A stretch of 58,159 nt of DNA, from positions 1 through 58,159 of the forward strand of contig JAEUQO010000259.1 of NCBI GenBank assembly GCA_016789605.1. The letters run 5' to 3'. This DNA is from Acidobacteriota bacterium. GTDB taxonomy: Bacteria; Acidobacteriota; Blastocatellia; RBC074. Positions 44,444-52,029 of the stretch are shown in pieces. The number at the start of each line of letters is the position of its first letter. Within the stretch, counting starts at the first letter, position 1. The notes beneath the pieces were generated by a model, which was not told where the DNA came from, searched no databases, and saw nothing but the letters and a program-made list of their open reading frames with translations. Made by a program: the position numbers and the translations under genes.

Positions 44444-45214
44444 ATGGCTAAAGCAAAATTTCTCGCCTGGTGTGTGCACGCATACACGGCTTCAGGGCTG
44501 CTGTTTGCCGCCTTGATGGCGGTGTGCATCGTGCGTGGCGACGCAGAATCGTTGCACTGGGCGATTGCCTTGATGGTGGTGACGACGTTTATTGACACGA
44601 CAGACGGCTGGCTGGCGCGCCGCGCACGCGTCAAAGAAATCTTGCCGCAATTCGATGGCCGGCGGTTGGACGACATTATTGATTTTCAGACGTACACGTC
44701 GTTGCCGTTGCTGTTTATCTGGCGCGCGGAGTTGTTACCCGCTTCGCTTGGCTGGGTGCTGCTCTTTCCCTTGTTGGCCAGCGTCTATGGCTTTTCCCAA
44801 TCCGACGCGAAAACCGAAGACAATTTCTTTCTCGGCTTCCCGTCGTATTGGAACGTTGTCGCAATGTATTTGTATTGGTTGCACGCGCCGGTCTGGCTTT
44901 GCGTCGGAGTGTTGCTGACGTTGGCGGCGCTGACGTTTGTGCCGTCGTTGTATTTGTACACGACGCGCGGCGGGCCGTTCAGCAAACTGACCAATGGGCT
45001 GTGTCTGTTGTGGGCGATTTTGCTGGTGCTGATTCTGGCGCGAGCGGTCGCTGATCCGCTGCCGCTGGTGTGGTTGTCGTTTGGGTTTCCGGTGTATTAC
45101 TTCGTGCTGTCGTGGTGGATTACCTTGCGCCGCTGGTTGGGGAACGGCAAAGCGAGCAAGCTTTCGTCGCACGGGTTTGCGCCGTTGGCCGCAGAACCTT
45201 CTGCCGAGGATTGA
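44444..45214 (+). CDS. pcs: Phosphatidylcholine synthase
   Basis: A 256-residue, roughly 7-8 helix membrane enzyme that joins CDP-diacylglycerol and choline. The CDP-alcohol phosphotransferase motif is complete: Asp51, Asp54-Gly55, Ala58-Arg59, Gly72, Asp76 and Asp80. The start AWCVHAYTASGLLFAA and the stretch FFLGFPSYWNVVAMYLY are specific to Pcs rather than other CDP-alcohol enzymes. It makes phosphatidylcholine in one step from choline. The Shine-Dalgarno is weak. The next gene's ATG lies 4 bases beyond its stop, so it shares a transcript with the acyl-CoA genes. Confidence 0.88.
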   Translation: MAKAKFLAWCVHAYTASGLLFAALMAVCIVRGDAESLHWAIALMVVTTFIDTTDGWLARRARVKEILPQFDGRRLDDIIDFQTYTSLPLLFIWRAELLPASLGWVLLFPLLASVYGFSQSDAKTEDNFFLGFPSYWNVVAMYLYWLHAPVWLCVGVLLTLAALTFVPSLYLYTTRGGPFSKLTNGLCLLWAILLVLILARAVADPLPLVWLSFGFPVYYFVLSWWITLRRWLGNGKASKLSSHGFAPLAAEPSAED

Positions 45215-45218
45215 ATGC

Positions 45219-46373
45219 ATGCCTACGCTCGACAAAACTCAGGAGCTGATCGTCGCCAGCGTGCGCGAATTTGTCGCGCGGCACGTCTTGCCGGTCGCCA
45301 GCGAACTGGAACATCGGAACGAATATCCGCACGAGATCGTCACGCACATGCGCGAGCTGGGATTGTTTGGCTGTAACGTGCCCGAAAGTTACGGCGGACT
45401 GGGACTGAGTTACACCACGTTCGCGCTGATTATCGAAGAGCTGTCGCGCGGCTGGATGAGTTTGGTTGGTCCGATCGGCACGCACTCGGTGATTTGCGAC
45501 ATCATTCACCGCTTCGGCACCGCAGCGCAGAGACAGAAGTTTTTGCCCGCGCTGGCCAGCGGAGAGCGGCGCGGCGGGTTGGCGCTTTCCGAAGCAGACG
45601 CCGGAACCGACGTACAGCGCCTGACGACGACTGCCACGCGTGTTGCCGACGGGTATCTGATCAACGGCGCAAAAATGTGGATCACCAATGGCCGTTATGG
45701 CGACACGTTTGTGTTGGCGGCCAAAACCGATGCGAAAGCCGACCCGCCCTACCAAGGCATTTCGGCGTTTGTCGTGGAAAAAGGGCCGGGCTTTCACGTC
45801 GCGCGCGACATAGACAAGCTGGGTTACAAAGGCGTCGAAACCTGTGAACTCTATTTCGAGAATTTTTTTGTGCCGACGGAAAACCTGTTGGGCGGAGTAG
45901 CAGGCGAAGGCTTCAAACAGGTGATGACCGGATTGGAAAGCGAACGGCTGAATGTGGCTGCGCGCGGCGTTGGGTTGGCGCGCGCGGCATTTGAAGACGC
46001 CATTCAATACGCACAACAGCGCCACACGTTTGGCAAACCGATCAGCCAGCATCAAACCATACAGATTATGTTGGCTGAAATGGGCACCAAAATCGAAGCG
46101 GCGCGCTTGCTGACGTATTCCGCAGCGGAAAAGAAAGATCGTGGCGAACGTTGCGACCTGGAATGCGGCATGGCGAAACTATTCGCCACCGAAACAGCAC
46201 AAGAAGTCGCCTGGCAGGCAATGCGCATTTATGGCGGCGCCGGATACACCAAAGACAATCGCATCGAGCGATATTATCGCGACGCGCCGTTGCTGGTGAT
46301 CGGCGGCGGCACCAACGAATTGCAACGGTTGATCATCGCCAAAGGATTGCTGGCGAAATACCCGGTTAAATAG
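45219..46373 (+). CDS. Acyl-CoA dehydrogenase (isovaleryl-CoA dehydrogenase-type active site)
   Basis: A 384-residue FAD flavoenzyme. Visible are LALSEADAGTDVQ, the FAD/substrate loop WITNGRYGDTF, RHTFGKPISQHQ, and the C-terminal QAMRIYGGAGYTKD. The usual catalytic Glu of the Y-E-G-T motif is Gly363 here (IGGGTNE). Instead Glu242 in LESERL sits where isovaleryl-CoA dehydrogenase has its base, which favours branched or substituted short acyl-CoAs. The ATG at 45219 follows CGAGGA. It is in line with a MaoC hydratase and a CitE-like lyase, giving oxidation, hydration and cleavage. Confidence 0.92.
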   Translation: MPTLDKTQELIVASVREFVARHVLPVASELEHRNEYPHEIVTHMRELGLFGCNVPESYGGLGLSYTTFALIIEELSRGWMSLVGPIGTHSVICDIIHRFGTAAQRQKFLPALASGERRGGLALSEADAGTDVQRLTTTATRVADGYLINGAKMWITNGRYGDTFVLAAKTDAKADPPYQGISAFVVEKGPGFHVARDIDKLGYKGVETCELYFENFFVPTENLLGGVAGEGFKQVMTGLESERLNVAARGVGLARAAFEDAIQYAQQRHTFGKPISQHQTIQIMLAEMGTKIEAARLLTYSAAEKKDRGERCDLECGMAKLFATETAQEVAWQAMRIYGGAGYTKDNRIERYYRDAPLLVIGGGTNELQRLIIAKGLLAKYPVK

Positions 46374-46389
46374 CATTGGGTAAATAGCA

Positions 46390-46845
46390 ATGGGATACGG
46401 CAGATACCTTGAAGAATTCACGGTTGGCGATGTCTATCGGCATTGGCCGGGCCGCACCATCACCGAACACGACGACACGTGGTTCAGCCTGATGACGATG
46501 AATCAGCATCCGCTGCACATTGACGCGCATTATGCCGCCAGCACGCAACACGGTCAGCGGCTGGTCAATGGCACGCTGGTGTTCAGTTTGGCGGTGGGCA
46601 TGTCGGTGGCCGATGTCAGCGGCAAATGCATCGCCAATCTGGAATACGAAAATATCAAACACGTCGGCCCGACGTTTCACGGCGATACGATTTACGCCGA
46701 AACCGAGGTGCTGGCGGTAACGCCTTCGCAAAGCAAACCAGACCGGGGAGTGGTTTACGTCGAAACACGCGCACGCAATCAACGCGGCGAAATCGTGCTC
46801 ACGTTTCGGCGGCGTGTCCTGGTTCCCAAACAGCCGCAGGAGTAA
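46390..46845 (+). CDS. MaoC-family enoyl-CoA hydratase
   Basis: A 151-residue single hot-dog domain. The MaoC signature is ITEHDDTWFSLMTMNQHPLH followed by IDAHYA, with the catalytic Asp-His pair. GTLVFSLAVGMSV and VGPTFHGDTIYAETEV complete the fold. It adds water to an enoyl-CoA. Its neighbours suggest mesaconyl-CoA- or itaconyl-CoA-like substrates rather than straight fatty chains. It starts 16 bases after the dehydrogenase stop and ends 3 bases before the lyase GTG. Confidence 0.9.
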   Translation: MGYGRYLEEFTVGDVYRHWPGRTITEHDDTWFSLMTMNQHPLHIDAHYAASTQHGQRLVNGTLVFSLAVGMSVADVSGKCIANLEYENIKHVGPTFHGDTIYAETEVLAVTPSQSKPDRGVVYVETRARNQRGEIVLTFRRRVLVPKQPQE

Positions 46846-46848
46846 GAC

Positions 46849-47694
46849 GTGATTAGAAGTTTGCTCTATGTTCCGGGCAACGTCGAAAAGATGATTTTGA
46901 AAGCGCGCGACACCGCAGCCGACGCGCTGATTTTGGATTTGGAAGACGCCGTTGCGGCAGAACAAAAGCCGGATGCGCGCGCGCTGGTGGCGCAGATGCT
47001 GCGCGAAATAGATTTCGGCGAAAAAGAAGTTTTTGTGCGCGTCAATCCGCTGGCGACAGAATGGGGCCTGGAAGATACGCGCGCCGCCGTGGCTGCCGGT
47101 GCGACCGGGTTTGTCATTCCCAAAGCGGAAAACCCTGATGATGTATTGACCGTGTCGGCCATTATGCAAAGCCGAACGCGTGAACGGCAGGGCAAAATCT
47201 TTTGTCTGGTCGAAACGCCGCGTGGCGTATTGGCCAGCCTGGTGCTGGCTTCGGTGGGAGACGTTGTTGCGGGGTTGATGTTTGGCGCGGCGGATTTGGC
47301 GCGCGGGCTGGGCAGCACGCTCAGCGAAGACGAACACGAAGTCTTTGTCGCACGATCACAGGTTTTGCTGGCGGCGCGTGCCGCAGGCGTGACGGCCTAT
47401 GACACGCCGCATTTTGCCATCGCCGATCTGGACGGATTGCGGCGGCGCTGTCAGGCCGTGCGCAACCTGGGGTATGACGGCAAAACCGTCATTCATCCGT
47501 CACACCTGGCCATCGTCAACGAAGTCTTCGCTCCGACTGCGGACCAGATTGCGGCTGCCGAACGCGTCATTTTTGCCTTGGCCGAAGCACAAGCTGCCGG
47601 GCGCGGCGTCGCTTCGCTGGACGGAAAAATGATTGATCAAGTGCATCTGGCTGCCGCCCGAAAAGTGCTCAAACAAGCCAGCGCCGGTTCCTGA
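46849..47694 (+). CDS. CitE-like CoA-ester lyase (HpcH/HpaI family)
   Basis: A 281-residue TIM-barrel lyase opening IRSLLYVPGNVEKMILKA. Metal and CoA-ester residues lie in ADALILDLEDAV (Glu, Asp), FVRVNPL (Arg) and KIFCLVETPRG (Glu). Relatives cleave malyl-, methylmalyl- or citramalyl-CoA to an acyl-CoA plus glyoxylate or pyruvate. The start is GTG with AGGAG upstream. As the last of three acyl-CoA genes it would cleave the hydrated product. Confidence 0.9.
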   Translation: MIRSLLYVPGNVEKMILKARDTAADALILDLEDAVAAEQKPDARALVAQMLREIDFGEKEVFVRVNPLATEWGLEDTRAAVAAGATGFVIPKAENPDDVLTVSAIMQSRTRERQGKIFCLVETPRGVLASLVLASVGDVVAGLMFGAADLARGLGSTLSEDEHEVFVARSQVLLAARAAGVTAYDTPHFAIADLDGLRRRCQAVRNLGYDGKTVIHPSHLAIVNEVFAPTADQIAAAERVIFALAEAQAAGRGVASLDGKMIDQVHLAAARKVLKQASAGS

Positions 47695-47704
47695 CCGCGC
47701 TGGC
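47677..47704 (+). terminator. Hairpin at the end of the lyase gene
   Basis: Perfect 8-bp arms (47677-47684 and 47697-47704) spanning the stop codon at 47692-47694. There is no T-run, so it is a weak or Rho-assisted candidate. Confidence 0.4.
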
Positions 47705-47733
47705 ATTGCGCACCACTGACTTATCACATTGGA

Positions 47734-48105
47734 TCAACGGGCGCGATTGCTGGCGGAACGCGCTGTCGCAGACGCCAGCACATTCGCCTGGCTCGCAAAT
47801 CGTTGTTCCAGGCTGTTACAGACCACATCGCAAAGTTGAAAAATAGAATCGTCGCCGATGGCGTAATACACGGTATTACCTTCCTGCCGCCGTGTTAAAA
47901 GCCCGGCGTCCTGCATCAGCTTCAAGTGTTTACTGACATTCGGTTGTGTCGCTTCTGCCGCTTCCGCCAGCGCCGAAACGCTTGTTTCGCCCTGTTCCAA
48001 CAGTTGCAGCAGGCGCAACCGCATCGGGTCAGACAAGACCTTGAACCGTGCTGCCACCAACTGCAACGCTTCCAGAGACATCATTTGCCGTTTGTTCTTA
48101 CCCAT
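47734..48105 (-). CDS. ArsR-family transcriptional regulator
   Basis: A 123-residue winged-helix repressor. LVAARFKVLSDPMRLRLLQLL, the recognition helix ATQPNVSKHLKLMQDAGLLTRR and the wing EGNTVYYAIGDD are all clear. Two cysteines, Cys92 and Cys96, sit in the C-terminal dimerisation helix (LCDVVC); there is none in the N-terminal half, so it lacks the exact disulfide pair of BigR/SqrR persulfide sensors. The start at 48105 has GAGG close before the ATG. It is divergent from the operon with the persulfide dioxygenase, which it may repress. Ligand unknown. Confidence 0.9.
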   Translation of the reverse strand: MGKNKRQMMSLEALQLVAARFKVLSDPMRLRLLQLLEQGETSVSALAEAAEATQPNVSKHLKLMQDAGLLTRRQEGNTVYYAIGDDSIFQLCDVVCNSLEQRFASQANVLASATARSASNRAR

Positions 48106-48125
48106 TACCTCGTTTACTCTCTTTG

Positions 48126-48149
48126 CATATATGACTATGCGATTATATG
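48126..48149. promoter_or_regulatory. Inverted repeat and -10 box between arsR and the amidohydrolase operon
   Basis: CATATA (48126-48131) and TATATG (48144-48149) form an inverted repeat with 12 bases between. On the minus strand 48142-48147 reads TATAAT, a perfect -10 for arsR. AT-rich imperfect palindromes over the promoter are typical ArsR sites. Autoregulation is inferred. Confidence 0.55.
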
Positions 48150-48295
48150 GTTTGCCTGGGGAGTATAGCGATCTTGCCGCCGCCAGGCAATGAGAAGTTT
48201 TGCCCCCGCGCTGTCTGAAGCGTGGTTGAAATCTTGTGCGCGCTGGCGGACTATTACTTTCAATTGCGCGAACCGATTCAACCGTGGAGTTTGCT

Positions 48296-49243
48296 ATGAC
48301 AACCAGAACGACGCCGTTTGGACAGTTGGCCATTCACGATGCGCACTGCCATTTTTTCTCCCGCAAACTATTTGAAGTCTTGATCAGCCAATCGCCTCGT
48401 TTGAGCCAGGAGCCGGAAGCGCTGGCACAGGTGGCGGCATTGACTGGTTGGGTGATGCCGCCCGCCGATCCGGCGGAATTGGGTGGTGTGTGGGTGGCGG
48501 AATTGGACAGGTTTTCCGTCGCTTCCGCGCTGCTGATTGCCAGCGTACCCGGAGACGAAGAATCAGTTGCCGCTGCTGTTGCTGCGCACCCTGATCGTTT
48601 GGCGGGCGCGTTTATGTTCGATCCGACCAAACCGGATGCTGACGCACGAGTGCGGCGCGCGTTTGACGAATTGAAGCTGAAAGTCGCCTGTCAGTTTCCC
48701 GCGATGCATCATTACTCGGTGGCTGAAAGCGAAGGCGCGCGCGCCGTGGTTGCGGCGGCCAGTGAACGCCCCGGCACAGCGGTGTTCGTCCATTGCGGCG
48801 CGCTTTCAGTCGGCATTCGCAAAAAACTGGGTCTGAAATCACCCTTTGACATGCGCCATTCAAATCCGTTGGACATTTACCGGCTGGCGGCGGAATTCCC
48901 GTCGGCGAAATTCATCGTGCCGCATTTTGGCGCGGGGATGTTCCGCGAAGCGATGATGCTGGCCGATCTTTGTCCGAATGTATTTCTGGATACTTCGAGC
49001 AGCAACAAATGGATGAGTTACGAAGCTGCGCCGGCGGATTTGCCGACCGTGTTCAAACGCGCGCTGGCTGTTGTCGGACACGAGCGTTTGCTTTTTGGCA
49101 CGGACTCTTCGTTTTTTCCGCGTGGTTGGCACGAAGCGATTTTCCAGGCACAGACAGCGGCGCTGGCAGACATCGGCGTCAGCCAGGAACAGGCACAGGC
49201 GATTCTGGGCGGCAATTTGCGCCGGTTGCTGGCGTTGTCATAA
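48296..49243 (+). CDS. Amidohydrolase-family protein (amidohydrolase 2 type)
   Basis: A 315-residue TIM-barrel metalloenzyme. The first metal motif is DAHCHFF (His17, His19). Later ligands are probably the His in VFVHCGALS, the His in IVPHFGAG and the Asp in LFGTDSSFFPRGW. The AHCHFF and FGTDS pattern fits the decarboxylase/hydrolase branch that includes aminocarboxymuconate decarboxylase relatives. No signal peptide. The ATG at 48296 has GGAG upstream. It opens the operon with the CstB-like gene 10 bases downstream. Substrate unknown. Confidence 0.85.
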   Translation: MTTRTTPFGQLAIHDAHCHFFSRKLFEVLISQSPRLSQEPEALAQVAALTGWVMPPADPAELGGVWVAELDRFSVASALLIASVPGDEESVAAAVAAHPDRLAGAFMFDPTKPDADARVRRAFDELKLKVACQFPAMHHYSVAESEGARAVVAAASERPGTAVFVHCGALSVGIRKKLGLKSPFDMRHSNPLDIYRLAAEFPSAKFIVPHFGAGMFREAMMLADLCPNVFLDTSSSNKWMSYEAAPADLPTVFKRALAVVGHERLLFGTDSSFFPRGWHEAIFQAQTAALADIGVSQEQAQAILGGNLRRLLALS

Positions 49244-49253
49244 AGGAGGCGGA

Positions 49254-50654
49254 ATGTATTTCAAACAGTTTTATCTGGGATGTCTGGCGCACGCGTCGTA
49301 TCTGATCGGCTCGGCAGGCGAGGCCGTCGTCGTTGATCCGCAACGCGACGTTGCGCAATACATTCGCGAAGCCGAAGCGCAGGGGCTGACGATCAAATTC
49401 GTCATCGAAACGCACTTGCACGCCGATTTTGTCAGCGGGCACAGAGAACTGGCGAAACGCACCGGCGCGGAAATCGTGTTTGGGTGGCAGGCGGGCGCGC
49501 AGTTTCAACATCGCGCCGCCAGAGACGGTGACGAATTGCAAGTCGGCCAGTTACGGTTGCGCATTCTGGAAACGCCCGGCCACACGCCCGAAAGCATTTC
49601 GGTACTGGTGATCGAAGACGGCGTGCCGGTCAAAGTGCTGACGGGGGACACGCTTTTCATCGGCGATGTCGGGCGGCCAGACCTGGTTGGTTCAAAAGGC
49701 TACACGCCGGAGCAGATGGCTGCGCTGATGTATGACAGTTTGCACTACAAATTGCTAACGCTGGACGATGCTGTCGAGGTCTATCCGGCGCACGGCGCGG
49801 GCAGTTTGTGCGGCAAAAATATGTCCAAGGAAACGTCTTCGACCATTGGTCAGCAACGCCGCTTCAATTACGCGTTGCAACCGATGACCAAAGAAGCCTT
49901 CGTCAAAATGATGACGGCGGATTTGCCCGAAGCGCCCGCTTATTTCCCGAAAGATGCTGAGATCAATCGCAGCGGCGCGGCGACATTGGCTGATGCGGCG
50001 GCGCTTGCCGCTTTGACGCCAGCTAAAGTTCGCACCTTGGTTGAGAGTGGCGCTGTTGTGTTGGATGTGCGCGACGCCGAATCGTTTGGCGCGGGACACA
50101 TTCCCGGATCGTTGAATATCGGCCTGGGCGGACAGTTTGCTTCGTGGGCGGGAATGCTCATTCCGATTGGCGCACCGATTGTGATCGTGGCCGACGATTC
50201 GGCGCAAGTCGAAGAAGCTGCGTTGCGATTGGCGCGCGTGGGCCACGAAGCCATCAGAGGGTTTTTGCACGGCGGCGTGTTGGCCTGGCACGACGCCGGG
50301 TTTGAAACCGCTGCGGTGACCCAGATCACCGTGCATGAATTGAAAGATTGGCTGGATGAACAGCGTCAGTTTCAGTTGCTCGATGTGCGGCGTCCCGGCG
50401 AATACAGCGGCGGGCACGCGCCGTCGGCAGTGAATGCGCCGCTTTCGCATTTGGCGCAACAGCTCGCGTCGTTTGATGCGACACGACCGACGGTGGTGAT
50501 TTGCGCGGGCGGGTATCGTTCGTCGGCGGGAGCGAGCATTCTGGCGCAACACGGATTTCGCGCACTCTATAACGTGATTGGCGGCACAGGCGCCTGGGTA
50601 AACGCGGGGTTTGCCACTTCAGGCGCAAGCGCCGTTCCCCCCTGTCAAACCTGA
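49254..50654 (+). CDS. CstB-like persulfide dioxygenase with two rhodanese domains
   Basis: A 466-residue three-domain enzyme. The N-terminal metallo-beta-lactamase domain (1-190) has the persulfide-dioxygenase signature ETHLHADFVSGH (His54, His56, Asp58), His110, Asp132 in GDTLFIGDVGRPDL, and His180 in YPAHGAGS. A first rhodanese-like domain (about 255-350) has VADD where the active-site Cys should be, so it is inactive. The second (about 360-455) keeps Cys417 in VICAGGYRSSAG. This order matches Staphylococcus CstB, which turns persulfides into thiosulfate. A strong AAGGAGG precedes the ATG. It sits 19 bases before cydA, pointing to sulfide detoxification. Confidence 0.9.
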   Translation: MYFKQFYLGCLAHASYLIGSAGEAVVVDPQRDVAQYIREAEAQGLTIKFVIETHLHADFVSGHRELAKRTGAEIVFGWQAGAQFQHRAARDGDELQVGQLRLRILETPGHTPESISVLVIEDGVPVKVLTGDTLFIGDVGRPDLVGSKGYTPEQMAALMYDSLHYKLLTLDDAVEVYPAHGAGSLCGKNMSKETSSTIGQQRRFNYALQPMTKEAFVKMMTADLPEAPAYFPKDAEINRSGAATLADAAALAALTPAKVRTLVESGAVVLDVRDAESFGAGHIPGSLNIGLGGQFASWAGMLIPIGAPIVIVADDSAQVEEAALRLARVGHEAIRGFLHGGVLAWHDAGFETAAVTQITVHELKDWLDEQRQFQLLDVRRPGEYSGGHAPSAVNAPLSHLAQQLASFDATRPTVVICAGGYRSSAGASILAQHGFRALYNVIGGTGAWVNAGFATSGASAVPPCQT

Positions 50655-50673
50655 ATTTTCAGAAAGGAGTCTT

Positions 50674-52029
50674 GTGGACAATTTATTGGCTGCGCGGTCA
50701 CAGATGGCGATGTCGCTGGCCTTTCATATTCTCTTTGCCGCGGCGGGCATTGCCATGCCGTTGTTGATGGTCATTGCCGAATGGCTGGCCCAACGCACGG
50801 GCGAGCACACTTATTTGCTGGTGGCCAAACGTTGGGCCAAAGGCACAGCGATCCTGTTTGCCGTCGGCGCGGTGTCGGGCACCGTGCTTTCGTTTGAGCT
50901 GGGATTGTTATGGCCGGAATTCATGAAATTTGCCGGTCCGATCATCGGCATGCCGTTTTCGCTCGAAGGCTTCGCGTTTTTCACCGAAGCGATTTTTTTA
51001 GGCATTTATTTATACGGTTGGAATCGTGTGTCGCCGCGTAAACATCTGGCGGCGGGCGTGATTGTGGCTTTGAGCGGAGCGGCATCGGCGGTGTTTGTGG
51101 TCATTGCGAATGCGTGGATGAATACGCCGACGGGATTTAGTTTTTATGCCGGAAAGGTGACGAACGTTGATCCCATTGCGGCGATGTTGAATCCGTCGGC
51201 GTTGGGCCAGACGGTGCACATGTTGCTGGCGGCGTATGCCGCGACCGGCTTCGCTGTTGCGGGCATTCACGCCTATCAGTTGCTGCGCGACCGGCAAAAT
51301 CTGTTTCATCGTCGGGCGCTGGCGATTGCGTTGGCGGTCGGCGGCGTGACGGCGTTTTTGCAACCGCTGAGCGGAGATTTGTTGGGCCAGGTGTTGGCCA
51401 AAAATCAGCCGGTCAAACTGGCCGCGATGGAAGGCCAATTCAAAACCGAACGCGGCGCGCCGTTGCGCATAGGCGGTTGGCCGGACGAAACCGCCAAAGA
51501 AACCCGCTATGCGCTGGAAATTCCCTACGGGTTGAGCCTGATCGCCTTTCACGATCCGCGCGCGACGGTGCGTGGACTGGAATCCTTTCCGCGCGATGAA
51601 TGGCCGCCCGTCGCGGTTGTCCATATTGCCTTTCAACTGATGGTGGCCGCCGGCATGGCGATGATGCTGATTGCGTTCTGGGCGGGGTGGCAAACCTGGC
51701 GCAAAAACGCGTTGCCGGATTCGCCCGGATTTCTGCGCGCAGTGTTGTGGGCGTCGCCGTTGGGCTTTGTCGCGATTGAAACCGGCTGGACGGTGACCGA
51801 AGTCGGGCGGCAACCGTGGATCATTCAAGGTTTGATGCGTACGGCAGACGCCGTCACGCCGATGCCGGGGTTGGTGGTGCCGTTTGCGTCCTTCACGGTG
51901 CTGTATTGCTTGCTGGGCGTTGCGGTGGTCTGGCTGTTGAAACGGCAGGTGGCCGCCAGTCCGCGCATCTATGCCACATCTGAAACGTCCGCGCTGACAA
52001 ACAAGGAGGCAGGTTATGCCTTCGATTGA
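50674..52029 (+). CDS. cydA: Cytochrome bd-type quinol oxidase subunit I
   Basis: A 451-residue membrane protein. The start is a GTG with AAAGGAG four bases upstream; the longer frame upstream overlaps the previous gene. His18 (LAFHILFA) and a His near residue 182 (GQTVHMLLAAYA) are the haem b595/d and b558 ligands. The Q-loop is short, and the conserved GRQPW motif lies at about 378-382, as in the cyanide-insensitive branch. It oxidises quinol and reduces oxygen to water without pumping protons. Bd oxidases tolerate sulfide, which blocks haem-copper oxidases; this fits its place after the CstB-like gene. Confidence 0.94.
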   Translation: MDNLLAARSQMAMSLAFHILFAAAGIAMPLLMVIAEWLAQRTGEHTYLLVAKRWAKGTAILFAVGAVSGTVLSFELGLLWPEFMKFAGPIIGMPFSLEGFAFFTEAIFLGIYLYGWNRVSPRKHLAAGVIVALSGAASAVFVVIANAWMNTPTGFSFYAGKVTNVDPIAAMLNPSALGQTVHMLLAAYAATGFAVAGIHAYQLLRDRQNLFHRRALAIALAVGGVTAFLQPLSGDLLGQVLAKNQPVKLAAMEGQFKTERGAPLRIGGWPDETAKETRYALEIPYGLSLIAFHDPRATVRGLESFPRDEWPPVAVVHIAFQLMVAAGMAMMLIAFWAGWQTWRKNALPDSPGFLRAVLWASPLGFVAIETGWTVTEVGRQPWIIQGLMRTADAVTPMPGLVVPFASFTVLYCLLGVAVVWLLKRQVAASPRIYATSETSALTNKEAGYAFD

